Assembly (NCBI RefSeq): GCF_015222005.1
Contig: NZ_JADFFL010000005.1
Location: 124,001 to 188,000, forward strand
DNA length: 64,000 bases
DNA from: Mucilaginibacter myungsuensis
GTDB taxonomy: Bacteria > Bacteroidota > Bacteroidia > Sphingobacteriales > Sphingobacteriaceae
Direction: 5' to 3'
The position numbers and the translations under genes were made by a program. The notes under the pieces are model-generated. The model had not been told where the DNA came from. It saw only the letters and a list, made by a program, of their open reading frames with translations, and did not search any database. Of the stretch, positions 1 through 8,585 are shown one piece after another. Positions within the stretch are counted from its first letter, which is position 1, and each line of letters opens with the position of its first letter.

Positions 1-1275
1 ATTGGCGAGGCAGACAATCTTCGGTTCATCAGGATTATTGATGTCTAAAGAGAAATCATTGCCACTTAGTACATAATAAAGTTGAGGTGAAGACAGACGC
101 GCCAAACTGATCTTAGCGCTTGCCACCTGACCTTCCAACTGCTCATAGGCCTCATTCTGCCAGGCAGAAATAAAAGGATTGATCAATACTTCAATTTCAG
201 GTTCCTGTAATAGTACCTCAAACAGATCTTTGTAATCTACCTGTGCCAATTCAATAACATGCGGCAACGTACAAAAGCGACCGTCTTGATACTTTCGCAG
301 AAACCACATGATGGCCGTGATGAAATTGATCGGTGATTCTACAAAGAAGTCGCCTTGCTTTTTGATCCACTCACGGTTTAAGCCAAGCATGATCGTTCGA
401 CTGGCGTCAATTGCATCTGTTATGTCCAGCATGGTTTCCGGCTCCAGTGGATTGGCGCGGTGCATGATATGTTCGAGGTTGATCACATACTGAGTTGGTT
501 TGACCTTGTACAAGTGACCGTGTTGAAGCAAAGCGTTATAGGCAATCCTGGTTAGGTCGTCATATTTAAAATCATAGATCAGCATGGAAAATCCTTTTTG
601 AATATGTTGGGTAATAATGTGGCGGATAACGAAGTAGGACTTACCAGAGCCGGGACTGCCACCGATCAATGTGCCACGAAAAGGGTTGATGATATTGATC
701 CAGCTTTTACGCGCTTTGCCTTTCAGGTGGTAGATAGCAGGCAAATTGATTGAATACTCATTGTTGAGATATCGCTCTTCCTGTGGAAATGATTCGTTTG
801 CTCTGTTAAAGATGTCATCAGTTAGCTTCAATTTGAGCATTCTAAAAAGGGCACTTAGTCCTGACAAAATCAGTAAATATCCTAAAGAGGTCATTCCGAT
901 ATAGAGAAATGCCCTCGCTGACATAGAATAGTGGACGTTAAGGAATGCTGCACTGACAAAGTATAACAGCAAGCCAATCAAAGCATAAATAGTAATTGTT
1001 TTAAGTTTGATCTTCTCATCTTTCTTCCCCTTGCTGCCTAACAAGGAAATCATTAAAGCGAATAGTGCTGCAAGTTTTGCATAAAGTACACTTTTGAAGA
1101 CTGTCATTTTCGAGACAGGCAGTAGGATACTGTTAATGACCGGCTTGGTCAAACCCCAATGCTGAAATGCGGCATAGCAGGAAATATAAAAATGAAGGAT
1201 AAGAATGGCCAGGCTGATAAACCGGGTAAAATCAATGATCCTTCTTAATGCTTGTTCGTTTTCACCTGTTTGCAT
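1..1275 (-). CDS. TraG/VirD4-like type IV coupling protein (3'-truncated by window edge)
   Basis: An ATPase that would dock the relaxase-DNA complex at the conjugation channel. The first 425 residues are visible; the C-terminus lies outside the window. Four hydrophobic stretches at roughly residues 12-33, 58-80, 92-113 and 119-144 indicate an N-terminal membrane anchor. The Walker A motif GGSPGSGKS is at residues 205-213, followed by a LIYDFKYDDL stretch typical of this family. The start ATG at 1275 is 11 bp after the relaxase stop, so the two are co-transcribed in the usual relaxase-coupling protein order. It could also be called MobC in Bacteroidetes elements; the family assignment is firm, the exact name is not. 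Confidence 0.8.
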   Translation of the reverse strand, partial: MQTGENEQALRRIIDFTRFISLAILILHFYISCYAAFQHWGLTKPVINSILLPVSKMTVFKSVLYAKLAALFALMISLLGSKGKKDEKIKLKTITIYALIGLLLYFVSAAFLNVHYSMSARAFLYIGMTSLGYLLILSGLSALFRMLKLKLTDDIFNRANESFPQEERYLNNEYSINLPAIYHLKGKARKSWINIINPFRGTLIGGSPGSGKSYFVIRHIITQHIQKGFSMLIYDFKYDDLTRIAYNALLQHGHLYKVKPTQYVINLEHIMHRANPLEPETMLDITDAIDASRTIMLGLNREWIKKQGDFFVESPINFITAIMWFLRKYQDGRFCTLPHVIELAQVDYKDLFEVLLQEPEIEVLINPFISAWQNEAYEQLEGQVASAKISLARLSSPQLYYVLSGNDFSLDINNPDEPKIVCLAN

Positions 1276-1286
1276 AACTGTAAAAT

Positions 1287-2540
1287 TTAAAGTGAATGTC
1301 CTCTGCGTTTTTTCTTGCGCTTTCTTTGCTGTAGCCTGCCCATGGCTGCCATATCTTGTTTTTCCTCCTGGTATAAGGCTTCTAGCAATGCACTGCCACC
1401 GTTGAAGTTGTTATTACCGTTTATTCCTGTGTTATCAGGCAAATGTTTATTGCCGGATAGTTCAACGTTATGGCTTGGTTTAATGCTTCCATCTGATCGT
1501 GCAAAGAATTGTGAAAGGCTGTTTGCGCTATAGTTTTTGCCTAAATCACTGCCGTTGAACACAGCTTTAGTTTTATGATCGACAAACGTCACCCCATACA
1601 ACCGGCCATCCTCACTGTGCCTGAAAATGGCTTCAATATTCTGTTCCTTAAGCTTTAACTGAAACTCGGTTTTACCAATCGGTTTGCTCAGCAGATCATC
1701 AATCGTATACTTTACCTGCTCTCTTAATGATTTGCGTAGCACCTCATTTAAAGCAAAGCGTCCTTCCAACGTTTTTAACGTTGGTTTACCGTAGATACTG
1801 CTGGCCTTGATGGGAACGCCGATCTTGCCGCCTTTACCATCCAGTGCCCAGTATACCAACCCGTTTTTCTCATACATCCTGGATTCTTTTGAACCCCGGT
1901 CAGCCGTCACGTTAAAGCCGTTCAGCACCGCGTTAAATTCCGGGATACTGGTAAACTTGTATGTTCGCAATACCTCACTTACGACATTAGTGATGGCCCG
2001 CTTGGTTTCTGATTTCCCGTAAGCTACTTGTTCCACGGATAGAGATTTTATGTTATGTTGTGCTTTGCCCTGATCTTCTGCCTTGACTAATCCATAATTC
2101 AGCTCCACCTGCTTCCGCGACTGCTCGGAGGCTTTATTTGCCAGCAAGTGAAAACTGATCCGTTCACCATCCGGCTTGATGTTGGTAGAAACCAGATGCA
2201 GGTGCGGATGTCCGGCATCGTAATGCTGGTAGACAAGGTAGGGTTGCTTACCAAACCCAAGGCCTTCCATATACTCATCGGCAATTTGCTGAAGTGTCCA
2301 TTTATCCAAATTTTCGCCAACCGCAAAATTCAGTGACACGTGCAAAGTATTGACCTGCGTGCGCTCATTCCGTTTGGTCAGATCAGTCAATCGGTTAAGC
2401 TTGTCGCTGAACGAAAGGTTAGACGGCTCTTTTAAATAACCCTGTGCAAGGATCAATTCAGCCTTGCCTGAACGCACCTTATGCTCATTGTAATTTATTG
2501 CCCCGAGGATGCTTCGTCCGGTTTTAATTTTTGCGACCAT
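1287..2540 (-). CDS. Relaxase/mobilization nuclease (MobB/MobP type)
   Basis: The DNA-nicking enzyme that starts conjugative transfer at oriT by a tyrosine transesterification. I chose the start at 2540, giving 417 residues beginning MVAKIKTGRSILGA, because this matches the usual N-terminus of Bacteroidetes relaxases; an upstream in-frame start at 2627 would add 29 unrelated residues lying within the preceding gene. The N-terminal motif with Tyr17 (NYNE) is a candidate catalytic site, and the metal-binding histidine triad HPHLH is at residues 111-115. The chosen start overlaps the upstream mobilization gene by 46 nt, suggesting translational coupling. The C-terminus is basic (KRKKKRRG), consistent with DNA binding. 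Confidence 0.9.
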   Translation of the reverse strand: MVAKIKTGRSILGAINYNEHKVRSGKAELILAQGYLKEPSNLSFSDKLNRLTDLTKRNERTQVNTLHVSLNFAVGENLDKWTLQQIADEYMEGLGFGKQPYLVYQHYDAGHPHLHLVSTNIKPDGERISFHLLANKASEQSRKQVELNYGLVKAEDQGKAQHNIKSLSVEQVAYGKSETKRAITNVVSEVLRTYKFTSIPEFNAVLNGFNVTADRGSKESRMYEKNGLVYWALDGKGGKIGVPIKASSIYGKPTLKTLEGRFALNEVLRKSLREQVKYTIDDLLSKPIGKTEFQLKLKEQNIEAIFRHSEDGRLYGVTFVDHKTKAVFNGSDLGKNYSANSLSQFFARSDGSIKPSHNVELSGNKHLPDNTGINGNNNFNGGSALLEALYQEEKQDMAAMGRLQQRKRKKKRRGHSL

Positions 2541-2917
2541 AGTTCTGAAAAGTTTTGCATGCGGTCCTTGATCTGCGCGATAGCCGGGTCGACTTTGGTG
2601 CCGATGATAGACATGAGCGATAACCATAAACGGTTATCTGCGGAGCCGTGTGCAGCGTTGATCTGACGGACTGCCTGATTCAAATTGTTACCAATGGCAT
2701 TGAGTTCCCGGCGCAGCAAAGACAACTCTTCAAGCATCTCATCCATGGACTTGTCCCGGTAATTTACGGTGATTGGTTTTTCCAGTAAAACGCACCGGAT
2801 GTACTCGCTCATCTTGCGGAAGCGTGTCTTTTTAAACCGCTTATCGATCAATAAAAACTCACACGGTTTAAACCTCGTGGTGATTTTTCGCAACCTGTTC
2901 CCTTCATCATTTTCCAT
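2495..2917 (-). CDS. Relaxosome accessory mobilization protein (MobA/MobC-like)
   Basis: A 140-residue protein that should help the relaxase bind and open oriT. The N-terminal half is basic (FKPCEFLLIDKRFKKTRFRKMSEYIR) and has the look of a ribbon-helix-helix DNA-binding fold. The middle holds the LRRELNAIGNNLNQ stretch, a hallmark of plasmid mobilization relaxosome proteins. It lies directly upstream of, and overlaps, the relaxase gene, and just downstream of a repeat-rich segment that is a good oriT candidate. Confidence 0.82.
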   Translation of the reverse strand: MENDEGNRLRKITTRFKPCEFLLIDKRFKKTRFRKMSEYIRCVLLEKPITVNYRDKSMDEMLEELSLLRRELNAIGNNLNQAVRQINAAHGSADNRLWLSLMSIIGTKVDPAIAQIKDRMQNFSELWSQKLKPDEASSGQ

Positions 2918-2929
2918 AACTCACATCAT

Positions 2930-3015
2930 CTAAAAATCCGACTTCGGAGGATTTTTATTGCACCCCCGGACTGACTTCGGAAGGGAGGGTAAGATTCCGT
3001 TGTCCGACAACGGTT
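2930..3015. other. Candidate origin of transfer (oriT)
   Basis: Just upstream of the mobilization genes are three stacked symmetry elements: an 8-bp inverted repeat (AAAAATCC at 2932-2939 with GGATTTTT at 2949-2956), a 9-bp direct repeat GACTTCGGA at 2940-2948 and 2973-2981, and a perfect 8-bp inverted repeat with one central base at 2997-3013 (CCGTTGTC/GACAACGG). Inverted repeats beside a nick site upstream of relaxosome genes are characteristic of oriT. The nick position cannot be assigned from sequence alone, and the first hairpin could instead be a terminator. Confidence 0.5.
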
Positions 3016-3091
3016 TATCTTGCTGATTGCTCAAAAATGCAATCTCGTCCTTTGCAAAGTCCTCGATTTGGATTTGTTCAACGTTATCAAC

Positions 3092-3412
3092 TTAAAACGA
3101 TTCACTGTTAAATGGAGACTGCCTAAACCTGCGTTTTACTTCCTGCCGATGGTTGTAAATCCACTCGGCTGCACATACCTTCCAATTGTAGATCGTGCCG
3201 CCGGTTGGCGTCTTCCATCCGCGGGCATCATGCTCGTTGAAGAAGTCATCAGCTAATCCGCCTTCGCCTTTTTGGTCAAAGTAGATCAGCAAAACTTCCT
3301 TGTCGGGTGGCATGGTAGTTCCCAAGCCGTCGTGAATATGCATGGTATTTTTGCTGCTCTTTCTAATCTCATACGGCAGTCTCTGTACGATGCGTTTGGC
3401 CTTGCGTTTCAT
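3092..3412 (-). CDS. Small conserved-looking protein of mobile elements, function unknown
   Basis: A 106-residue protein rich in basic residues at both ends, with an aromatic centre (GWKTPTGGTIYNWKVCAAEWIYNH). No domain is recognised. Its start overlaps the stop of the helix-turn-helix gene upstream by 4 nt, so the two form an operon, a pairing I associate with Bacteroidetes mobilizable elements. It has no signal peptide or membrane segment. A role in element maintenance or transfer is only suggested by position. Confidence 0.6.
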   Translation of the reverse strand: MKRKAKRIVQRLPYEIRKSSKNTMHIHDGLGTTMPPDKEVLLIYFDQKGEGGLADDFFNEHDARGWKTPTGGTIYNWKVCAAEWIYNHRQEVKRRFRQSPFNSESF

Positions 3413-3738
3413 GCCATCTTCATCTGATCGTTCAACTTTCCGGAAGCCATCAGCTTTTCAATTTCCTCCGAATTGTAGTAGGTGATACCACCTAATTTTT
3501 TGAAGGGGATCAAGCCTTTGTCCCGAAGGTATTGCAGTTTGCTTTCGGACAGCCGGAGCATTTTTTTGATTTCGAAGGCTTTCAGCCATTGGTGGCCGGG
3601 CTGGCCAGATTGTTCTTTCAGTAGCTTTTTAATGTCGACAATAAGCTGCTGCTTAAAGTCGAGCAAGTCCTGAACTGTAATGAGCTGATCACGGTTTACT
3701 TTAGGAAAGTCATGTTGGATTTCATTATAATTTGCCAT
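3409..3738 (-). CDS. Excisionase-like helix-turn-helix protein
   Basis: A 109-residue protein with a MerR/excisionase-type winged helix in its second half: WLKAFEIKKMLRLSESKLQYL then a wing ending RDKGLIPFKKLGGITYYNSEEIEKLM, around residues 50-100. This pattern is typical of Xis-type factors and regulators in Bacteroidetes integrative elements, which bend att DNA or control mobility genes. It is the first gene of the leftward mobility cluster. The N-terminal 45 residues have no recognised fold. Whether it acts as excisionase or as transcription regulator cannot be told. Confidence 0.75.
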   Translation of the reverse strand: MANYNEIQHDFPKVNRDQLITVQDLLDFKQQLIVDIKKLLKEQSGQPGHQWLKAFEIKKMLRLSESKLQYLRDKGLIPFKKLGGITYYNSEEIEKLMASGKLNDQMKMA

Positions 3739-4456
3739 AGCTTAAAATTTAGCAACAGCAAAAGTGGAGAAGAGCAAAATAAATTTATCACACCTCATGT
3801 ACGAGGTAGGGTATTTTATAGCTAAAATTGGGGATGGATTGTCAATTGTGAAAGGTAGATAATGTTCAGTTATTCTTTATTGTCACAAAATTCTTAATGG
3901 CTTTTAATGCTTCTCTTATCGTGAAATTGAAGAAATGTTTATGCCACCATTAAATCGATTGATGAGGTCTCTGTTCGGACAATCTACAACTACAGATCTC
4001 TGGTGCAGATTGAAGTAGCCGGGGACACTGTAAAACAACACCAAATATCATTGGAAACCTGTAGAATCGATGCCAAATTTCGACTACAGATAAGTTCAAA
4101 TATGCGAAACTCTTAAGCATAAAATACAATTTCAGGAATGAAATTGAGCTATTACACGCTTATGTGGTTTTTTCTTTCAATTTAGTATGCTGTCTGGTAG
4201 CAAGATCTTAATCATTGCTTTTCATGTGGACTCCAGTTATGAATAAAATCGCAATGGGAAGTAATTGATTTAGTCATGACGTCTGTAATCAAACCTAATA
4301 TGATTTTTCCCAATTGTAAGAGCTAAACTAATCTGTATGGACGCTTGAAAAGAGTAAAATACGTTCAAGTTGATAACTATTATCGATTAATATTTTTTTA
4401 TTTTATAATTTTGAAGGTAGGGCCTATATTATTAAACCTTATCATATCGTAAGCCA
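3739..4456. other. Intergenic region between mobility genes and defence operon
   Basis: A 718-bp AT-rich stretch between divergent genes, which must hold the promoters of both the leftward mobility cluster and the rightward defence operon. A frame on the + strand stays open from about 3931 to its stop at 4114-4116 (about 61 codons, including RTIYNYRSLVQIEVAGD) but has no usable start codon, so it may be a gene remnant. No tRNA, repeat array or clear terminator was seen. Confidence 0.5.
4406..4413 (+). promoter_or_regulatory. Candidate -7 element for the defence operon
   Basis: TAATTTTG fits the Bacteroidetes -7 consensus TAnnTTTG and lies 43 bp before the first ATG of the defence operon. A convincing -33 TTTG partner at the usual distance was not found (the nearest TTG is at about 4371), so this is a weak prediction. 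Confidence 0.35.
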
Positions 4457-5377
4457 ATGATCAAAAAAAGTAACCGATTCTCTTTTTCGGGGCATGATTC
4501 ATTTCAATGCCGGCTCATGTGGTTGAAAAAAGGTTATGATTTCTTACAAGAAAATAATGATTTCAACACAGAGGCGGCCGGCATCGTTCTTGGCGTCGGC
4601 AATAATATGGTTCGCTCGATCCGGTTTTGGCTTCGGGCGTTCGGTGTGACCAATGAACAAGACCAGCTAACCGATTTTGCACATCTAATGTTCGGCAAAG
4701 AAGAAGGCCAGGGATTGGACCCTTTTCTGGAGGATGAAGCAACGCTTTGGATATTACATTTCAGGCTCGTTGCCATCGGTTATGCCTCAAGCTACAACCT
4801 GATCTTCAATGAATTCCGGAAAAACAAGATCGAATTCACAAGGGCTGACTACCTCAACTTTGTAAAGTTAAGATTGGAAGAACGCTCGTTAAGCATAAGC
4901 GAAAATAGCATTAATGAAGACTTTGTCGTATTCATTAAAATGTATCTGAACCAAGATGGTCAGCGAGATAAAGAAGATAGCTTTTCAGGGATACTTACTG
5001 AACTCGGCCTACTTGACTTTTTTGTTAAGCAAAGGGAAGATTCAAAAAAGGAATCTGAAAACGTGTTTTTTATCGCACCCGACGAACGGGAGGATATTCC
5101 CGAGGTAGCTATTTTGTATGCTATTCTTGAAAATGAAACCTACCAGGACTCCGTTAGCCTTAGCCAATTGGAAACGGATGAAAACTCGCCGGGGAGCGTA
5201 TTTGCGTTGACACGTTCCGGCCTTAGTCAAAAGCTTCGGTCGATCGCTAAAAATTATCCTGCTGTTGTATTGAGTGAACAAGCAGGCATCCGTGAGCTGC
5301 AATTTAAAGACAAACCCCAGTCAGACCTTATATTAAAAAATTATTATGCGAATCAAGCCAGATACGAGTCAGTTTAA
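4457..5377 (+). CDS. DUF4007 family protein A (BREX type 4 associated)
   Basis: First gene of the defence operon, 306 residues. It begins with the DUF4007 signature FSFSGHDSFQCRLMWLKKG (residues 8-26). Residues 46-104 hold a winged-helix-like block: GVGNNMVRSIRFWLRAFGV, then LTDFAHLMFG, then DPFLEDEATLWILHFRL. Known: DUF4007 genes are found beside PAPS-reductase-like genes in defence loci. Inferred: a DNA-binding or specificity component working with the ATPase encoded next. Its last 32 nt overlap the start of ATPase A. A shorter diverged paralogue lies at 9704-10489. The biochemical role is unknown. Confidence 0.82.
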   Translation: MIKKSNRFSFSGHDSFQCRLMWLKKGYDFLQENNDFNTEAAGIVLGVGNNMVRSIRFWLRAFGVTNEQDQLTDFAHLMFGKEEGQGLDPFLEDEATLWILHFRLVAIGYASSYNLIFNEFRKNKIEFTRADYLNFVKLRLEERSLSISENSINEDFVVFIKMYLNQDGQRDKEDSFSGILTELGLLDFFVKQREDSKKESENVFFIAPDEREDIPEVAILYAILENETYQDSVSLSQLETDENSPGSVFALTRSGLSQKLRSIAKNYPAVVLSEQAGIRELQFKDKPQSDLILKNYYANQARYESV

Positions 5378-8300
5378 CCCTTCAACAAATATTGTCAGGG
5401 ATGCCGAACGTGATATGGTCTACTATCCGACAGAAAATTCGAGACGGATATTTTATCAACTGATCAACGAGTTCAAGCTGGGTACTCACGTATTTAATAT
5501 TATCGGCTCCTATGGCACCGGTAAAAGTTCGTTCCTTTGGGCTCTGGAACAAAATCTGTGCAAAGGCAAACCTTATTTCAGCGCGGGTTCGGTTACTACC
5601 GGGCCGGTAGAGGTTCTTCGTCTGATAGGTCAATACAACTCCCTTATGCAAACCTTCGCCGACTTTTTTCAGGTCGAGGTTTCCGCGTCTGCCAATGAAT
5701 TATTCGCGCGGTTATTTTATCAGTATCAAAAGCCGATAAAAGAAGGCTTGTTGATTCTGGTTATTGATGAATTCGGCAAGTTCCTGGAATACGCCTCTGC
5801 CCACTCCCCTGAAAAAGAATTATATTTCTTGCAACAACTGGCCGAATTTGCAAATGATCCGAAACATAACATTATGTTTATTTCGACCGTGCATCAAAAC
5901 TTTGATGCCTACGCGTTCGAACTGAAAACCAGCCAGCGTCAGGAATGGGCTAAAGTCAAAGGGCGCTTCAAAGAAATCACCTTTAACGAACCTGTTTGGC
6001 AATTGCTACGCCTGGCGGCAGATCACCTGCAAGTCATTACCGGCCCCAAAAATGCCGATGAGGAAATGCTTGCTTTACAGGTAGCAGACCTATTTAGAAA
6101 ATCCAAAGCGTTTGAACTATCCGATGATTTGCTGTCGGAACTTACACTCGATCTGTTGCCGCTTGACCTGTTCGCCGCGAATGTCCTGACAATGACCTTG
6201 CAGCGTTATGGACAGAATGAGCGCAGTTTGTTTTCTTTTTTAAGATCGTCTGACCACACTAGTGTTCAGAAAGTAGCCCGGGGAAACCGGCTCTTCCAAT
6301 TGGCTAATGTATATGACTATTTGCTGTTCAATTTTTACAGCTTCATACAGTCCAAATACAACCCTGATTTTGCGGCCTGGAAAGCAATAAGGAACGGATT
6401 GGATGAAGTTGAAAGAACCTTTTTGGCAGACTTAGAAGACTTAAGCAAACTAGTTAAAACGATCGGCTTGCTGGATCTCACTGCTCCGCAAGGCAGTAAA
6501 CTCGATAAAGCTTTTCTGCTACAATATGCGTGCATCTGTCTGGGTATTTCGCAGGCTGAAGTACTGATCGATAAATTAAAAGCCAGGAACATTATTATTT
6601 TCAGGGACCATCTGCAGCGCTACACCCTTAATGAGGGTACATTACTTGATGTACAGGCTGCGCTGATCGAGGCTGCGGCAAAAGTTGACCAGGTGAATGA
6701 CGTGGCGACCTTATTGAAAAGATACTATTCCTTACCGCCAGTATTAGCCAAAAGCTATTCCTATGAAAGCGGGACACCACGTATATTTGAATTTGTGATC
6801 ACCGACAAACTCAGGAACGACCAAGCCAGCGGTGAGCTTGACGGTTATATCTACCTGTTATTCAATGAGAACATACAGGCTGAAGAAGTGCGCGCATTTT
6901 CGCAGCAATTGAATAATGAACCCGCCATCTATGTATTCTACGAAAACTCGCGCTCAATCAAGGACCTGCTGTTCGAGTTGGAAAAGCTGCGTAAGGTCAT
7001 GGAAGATAACAGCGAAGATAAAGTTGCGGTCCGTTTGCTGAAGGAAAACTTTGAAGCAGCCCGCAGGGCGCTGAATTATTTTATCCTCGGTATGTTAAAT
7101 ACCAATACACCGGACCTTAGGTGGATCTGGAACGGCCGTATATTACCGATCATCAATAAACGGAGTTTTAACCAGCTTTTGTCTGCAGCTTGCAAAGTGG
7201 CTTATCCTGCGACTCCTGTCTTTAATAATGAGCTGGTCAATAAGCATAAAATATCCCCTTCCATCAACACTGCGCGCAAGAGCTATTTCAAAATGCTCGT
7301 ACAAAATTGGAATAAGGCAGATCTTGGATTTCCTAAAGAAAAATTCCCGCCGGAAAAGACCATTTATCTTTCGTTGCTTAAAGAAAATCGAATTTCTGTT
7401 GAGACCGGTACCATTAACCTCGATAAAGAGCGGAACAATATCGCACCGTTGTGGGAAGCTTCCTGCCAGTTTTTGGAAGGTTCCAAGGAACGGCGCCGGT
7501 ATATTTCAGAATTCGTTGAGTTGCTGGCCACCAAACCGTTTAAATTAAAACAAGGATTGATCTCGTTTTGGGTTCCTAGCTTTCTGTTTATCAAAAGAGA
7601 CGAGTTCGCACTTTTTGGCGAAAACGGTTATGTTCCGTTTATCAGCGAAGAAATATTAGACCTGATCATAAGATATCCTGAAAAATACGAGGTCAAAACA
7701 TTCGATGTTGAAGGCCCTAAACTAGGTCTCTTTAATCAATACCGTTCATTTTTACAACAGAGTGAAACCGCATCATTTGACAACCAGGCATTTATCGAGA
7801 CGATCCGGCCTTTCCTTTCTTTTTACAGGCAGCTGCCCGATTTCACGAAATTCACTAAAAATAATCTTAGCCCAACGGCCCAGAACCTAAGGGCAGTGAT
7901 TGCCAATACGGAGGACCTTGAAAAAACTTTTTTTGAGGACTTTCCGGCCGCCCTTGGTTACTCAACGAAACAATTAACGGAAGATCCTGCTAAAATTGAA
8001 TTTTACGTTTCGGCACTTGAACGTGCGGTCGACGAGATCCGGGACTGTTTTCCGGCACTTATCAATCGGTTTGAGGGCACCATATATGATAGGATCATTG
8101 GCCAAAAAGCGGAGTTCAAAGAATATAAAGAGCGCTTAGTCAGCCGGTACGCAGAACTTCAGCTGCACGTAGCCGGGGCTGAACAAAAAGCATTTGTCCA
8201 GCGTGTGTTATCTAAAATTGATGACCGCAAGGCATGGCTTAATTCACTGGCCCAGACGTTGGTCGGCAAGCCGCTGGAAACTTTTAGAGACCAGGACGAA

Positions 8301-8585
8301 CAAGTGCTACGGGAAAAATTTATTACTATGGTTGCCGGGCTGGACAAGCTCACCGATCTCGCCAAAAGTAACTTTGACCTCAACGTCGAAGACGTTCTGG
8401 GGTTTGAGATCAATACTTTTTTGGATGGTGTTAACAAGACTGTGATCAGAATGCCAAAAAGCAAACGTGATGAAATCGCAAAAATTGAGGATGATTTAAG
8501 GCATACGATTATGGCTGCGGGTATGAACCAGCAGCTGAGCATTGTTGCGCTGGCCAATTTATTAAAAGAAATGATAAAGTTATGA
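5346..8585 (+). CDS. Large P-loop ATPase A (BrxC-like paralogue)
   Basis: A 1079-residue AAA-like ATPase. Walker A GSYGTGKS is at about residues 53-60 and Walker B ILVIDEFG at about 138-145. Further landmarks shared with the second ATPase of the operon (10911-15563) are QNERSLFSFL near residue 288 and GYIYLLFNEN in the middle. This suggests the two are paralogues. The BREX protein BrxC is a large ATPase of this kind; here BrxC proper is more likely the copy next to pglZ, leaving this as an accessory copy paired with DUF4007 protein A. Its start lies inside the preceding gene and its stop overlaps brxP by 4 nt (ATGA). No membrane segments are seen. Confidence 0.75.
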   Translation: MRIKPDTSQFNPSTNIVRDAERDMVYYPTENSRRIFYQLINEFKLGTHVFNIIGSYGTGKSSFLWALEQNLCKGKPYFSAGSVTTGPVEVLRLIGQYNSLMQTFADFFQVEVSASANELFARLFYQYQKPIKEGLLILVIDEFGKFLEYASAHSPEKELYFLQQLAEFANDPKHNIMFISTVHQNFDAYAFELKTSQRQEWAKVKGRFKEITFNEPVWQLLRLAADHLQVITGPKNADEEMLALQVADLFRKSKAFELSDDLLSELTLDLLPLDLFAANVLTMTLQRYGQNERSLFSFLRSSDHTSVQKVARGNRLFQLANVYDYLLFNFYSFIQSKYNPDFAAWKAIRNGLDEVERTFLADLEDLSKLVKTIGLLDLTAPQGSKLDKAFLLQYACICLGISQAEVLIDKLKARNIIIFRDHLQRYTLNEGTLLDVQAALIEAAAKVDQVNDVATLLKRYYSLPPVLAKSYSYESGTPRIFEFVITDKLRNDQASGELDGYIYLLFNENIQAEEVRAFSQQLNNEPAIYVFYENSRSIKDLLFELEKLRKVMEDNSEDKVAVRLLKENFEAARRALNYFILGMLNTNTPDLRWIWNGRILPIINKRSFNQLLSAACKVAYPATPVFNNELVNKHKISPSINTARKSYFKMLVQNWNKADLGFPKEKFPPEKTIYLSLLKENRISVETGTINLDKERNNIAPLWEASCQFLEGSKERRRYISEFVELLATKPFKLKQGLISFWVPSFLFIKRDEFALFGENGYVPFISEEILDLIIRYPEKYEVKTFDVEGPKLGLFNQYRSFLQQSETASFDNQAFIETIRPFLSFYRQLPDFTKFTKNNLSPTAQNLRAVIANTEDLEKTFFEDFPAALGYSTKQLTEDPAKIEFYVSALERAVDEIRDCFPALINRFEGTIYDRIIGQKAEFKEYKERLVSRYAELQLHVAGAEQKAFVQRVLSKIDDRKAWLNSLAQTLVGKPLETFRDQDEQVLREKFITMVAGLDKLTDLAKSNFDLNVEDVLGFEINTFLDGVNKTVIRMPKSKRDEIAKIEDDLRHTIMAAGMNQQLSIVALANLLKEMIKL

